Positions 61,759-64,000 of a stretch of DNA of 64,000 nucleotides are shown piece after piece. Positions within the stretch are counted from its first letter, which is position 1; the number at the start of each line of letters is the position of its first letter. The notes under the pieces are model-generated. The model was not told where the DNA came from and ran no database searches. It worked only from the letters and a program-made list of their open reading frames with translations. A program made the translations under genes and the position numbers. Origin of the DNA: Branchiostoma lanceolatum (Eukaryota; Chordata; Leptocardii; Amphioxiformes; Branchiostomatidae); assembly GCF_035083965.1 (NCBI RefSeq), contig NC_089730.1, positions 18,918,742 to 18,982,741 of the forward strand, read 5' to 3'.

Positions 61759-63200
61759 CCTTGGCAACCGGTCTACCGTGGTTCAGCCAGGCCCTCTTCG
61801 GGACAGAAGGGGCTTTCCGCCGCCGGGGTAATGTTTCTTACCCGGTAGGAGTTTTACGTGGTAGTAGTTTGACCAATTAAACTCCTACCGCATAAAACAA
61901 CCATCATCATCATCATCATCATCTTGTGTCCTGATTTTTTTTTACTCCGACTCCATAAAACAACCATCGATTGCAAACGATTACCAATGCGGTAGAGAGC
62001 TCCGTCTGCCACTAAGAAAGCTTGGCGACAGATAGCCTGACCTCACCACGATAGACTGGATGCCAGGTTAACAACATTGATTACAACGATGACAAATCCT
62101 GTGGCAAAATGAGCAGTGATATGCGAAATTTGTTGTTTATTTCATCAAAAGTTTCCTCAAGAATTCCGTCAAGACCGGTATCTGCAATGGAGTGTGAAAT
62201 CGACACACTTCCAGCCAATGCGTCCCGTTAAGTCACAAATCCCCGTGCATTTCGAAAAGGCACTGTACCGCTTAGATTCATGGTTAGAAATGTAAAAGTC
62301 ATTCTTACGCATACTTTCAAAACTATGTCACAAGTCATTTTCGTATTGTGTTAGTGTTAAATCACCATGTAATATATCTAGCAATAGATTACATAGCATA
62401 AGATGCATCATTTTAGAGAGAAGAAATATTTTCAAAAGCTATACAAATATTCTAAAATGTTTGGACACGTTGTTAGAATCGGTAGTCTATCATAACCTAG
62501 ATTGATTTTTATCTAATGTAAACTTTAGAATTAATACAAATAATTGTTAACAACTAGAATAGTGTTTTGTTGTAGTCATCAGAATTTTACCATTGTAACA
62601 TAGAAGTCAATTTTGCAGCAAAATCTATGGATTTCAGAAATGTTGATCCGATGGCGATGTAAAATGTTTTGGTATACATGTATGCATATGTTGCTTTTAT
62701 GGTAGCTAATTGTACATTATAGAGTGGTAGTAGAGACGACCACACATATAGTAAATCATTTTAAAGTATGAGTAAGGAAACGAATGCATATAGTTTTAGT
62801 GGAAAATATACAGTTAAAATACAGATTTGACTCCAAGTGACACTACATGTATGCCGATAGTTTAGAAATATCGAATTTTTCAGATTTTAGTAAGAGATGA
62901 ATAATTCACTCAATATCCTTCATTACCATATAATATGTAAATTCAGTTTTCATGTTTCATCTTATTGTTATTAGTTATACAAATGTAAATGACGTAAAAT
63001 GTCTATTTTGTTACTATCTGTGACGAAATATTTTGAGGCCATGTAGATTTTTCAGTAAGTTTAAGTCCGACTCGCTAACTTTTTAATTCTTCCAAATACA
63101 ACGATCATCAGGTAACACCCATTCAAGTATCGGCGTCTTTTGCTTCCCCGGCCGAAGCGATCGGCGACTGTAGTATGGTGGTCTGGTACCCAGGCTAGCT
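61759..63200. other. Gene-less AT-rich flank
   Basis: Apart from the diverged UTR copy (62156-62210), I see no exon or RNA gene. An AATAAA at 63206-63211 is possible but far from the stop codon; the true 3' end of the B-box/NHL gene is not clear. Confidence 0.5.
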
Positions 63201-63226
63201 TAGTTAATAAAAAAACATAACATTGC

Positions 63227-63227
63227 A

Positions 63228-63263
<36 letters not shown>

Positions 63264-63340
63264 ACACGCACACGCACATACACACAGACACACTCACATA
63301 CACACACAAGGACATTCACACATACACACACACATACTAA
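63227..63340. repeat. (CA)n microsatellite
   Basis: Interrupted CA repeat on the plus strand. Confidence 0.95.
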
Positions 63341-63726
63341 AAACCCAACATTCCACCTACAATGCTGAATCCCCCCTCACCATGGACACACACAAACAAC
63401 GACAAATTAATGAGACAAAAACCACCACCAGTCTTCTTGCCCTTGCTTGAAATATTTATTTCAAAGTTGGAAAAATCACCGCGGTGAAAACGTTCCTACA
63501 TGATTCGGAAAAGGCAGAAAGTGCTTTAAGTGCAGTTTTCGTTGTCAAACACGTTACACAAACTAAGGTATTATTAGTCAAGTTATCAAAGTTTATCATA
63601 ATCACAGTACACCCACAAATGGCCACATTTGGAATGCTTCTTTGTACTTTGATGGGTATAGATACACTGTAGCAAGGGTAGGTCTGGCACAGTAACGTTA
63701 CAGTCACTTTCTTTTGACACAAGCTT

Positions 63727-63972
63727 AAGCCCCTCTCTCAATGGACCCGCGGCACGCTGGCGGCGTCGCTGCGGCCGATCGAATTGACAAAGCACTCAAC
63801 GAATTTAATCGACAAATAAGGAATCTTTTTAAGCTATGTGTGTTTTGTTGTCTTTTTGGTCATACTTGTACGTTTTGAATGATATTCCCATTATAAAGTC
63901 AAGGGTAACACAAAATATAGTTTAGGACGCAGCTACACCGCCAGCGTGCCGCGGGTCCAGTGAGAGGGGGGC
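63727..63972. mobile_element. ~246-bp TIR element (GCCCCTCTCTC ends)
   Basis: The left end AAGCCCCTCTCTCAATGGAC then CCGCGGCACGCTGGCGGCG is inverted at the right end (GCCAGCGTGCCGCGGGTCC then GAGAGGGGGGCTT). Arms ~45 bp. A partial copy is at 23993-24165. Confidence 0.75.
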
Positions 63973-64000
63973 TTTAGGGAGCATATAAAGCCTTTGATAC

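Overview
The window reads as nuclear DNA of a chordate invertebrate, most likely an amphioxus (Branchiostoma). It has intron-rich genes with GT-AG junctions, many small TIR elements (MITEs), tRNA- and 5S-derived SINEs, (AC)n microsatellites, and animal proteins. There are no bacterial operons, phage genes or CRISPR arrays. The species call is inference from gene content and repeat style; no search was run.

Layout. (1) 344-4461, minus: 5' part of a nose-resistant-to-fluoxetine-6-like membrane acyltransferase, running off the left edge. (2) 6762-7537, minus: a two-coding-exon bublin coiled-coil gene (BBLN/C9orf16). (3) 8.1-19.4 kb, plus: complete DEAD-box helicase DDX39B/UAP56, 10 coding exons, 427 aa. 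(4) 20159-23617, minus: 304-aa type II transmembrane C-type lectin. (5) 25751-31822, minus: prostaglandin E synthase 2 (PTGES2), 6 exons, 397 aa. (6) 32692-50536, plus: complete valyl-tRNA synthetase, 26 exons, 1057 aa from one start and 1090 aa from an upstream in-frame start that adds a mitochondrial-like leader. (7) 52.3-61.3 kb, plus: RING-less B-box/coiled-coil/NHL (TRIM-NHL-like) gene, 795 aa. The last 2.6 kb is AT-rich and repeat-laden with no gene seen. Exon phases were checked by hand and close in frame for every complete gene.

Functional context. The genes are mostly housekeeping: mRNA export and splicing (DDX39B), translation (VARS), mitochondrial/Golgi redox (PTGES2). BBLN/DDX39 and PTGES2/VARS are head-to-head pairs with short shared upstream regions. 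In human, DDX39B and VARS1 lie in the MHC class III region (6p21.33), while PTGES2 and BBLN lie at 9q34.11, an MHC paralogon. The window therefore looks like part of the unduplicated 'proto-MHC' region, with a type II C-type lectin inside it.

The most unusual signals are these. Short tandem duplications that straddle exon-intron borders recur in at least ten places in VARS and the B-box/NHL gene, including seven copies of one exon tail with its splice donor. Two elements have ends built of inverted ACTCGGCCC tandem repeats (Foldback-like), each with an 8-bp target duplication. A transposon ends at the PTGES2 exon 2 splice donor. One splice-border duplication preserves the empty insertion site of a MITE, proving TA targeting. 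(GTTT)n tails sit directly on splice donors at three exons.
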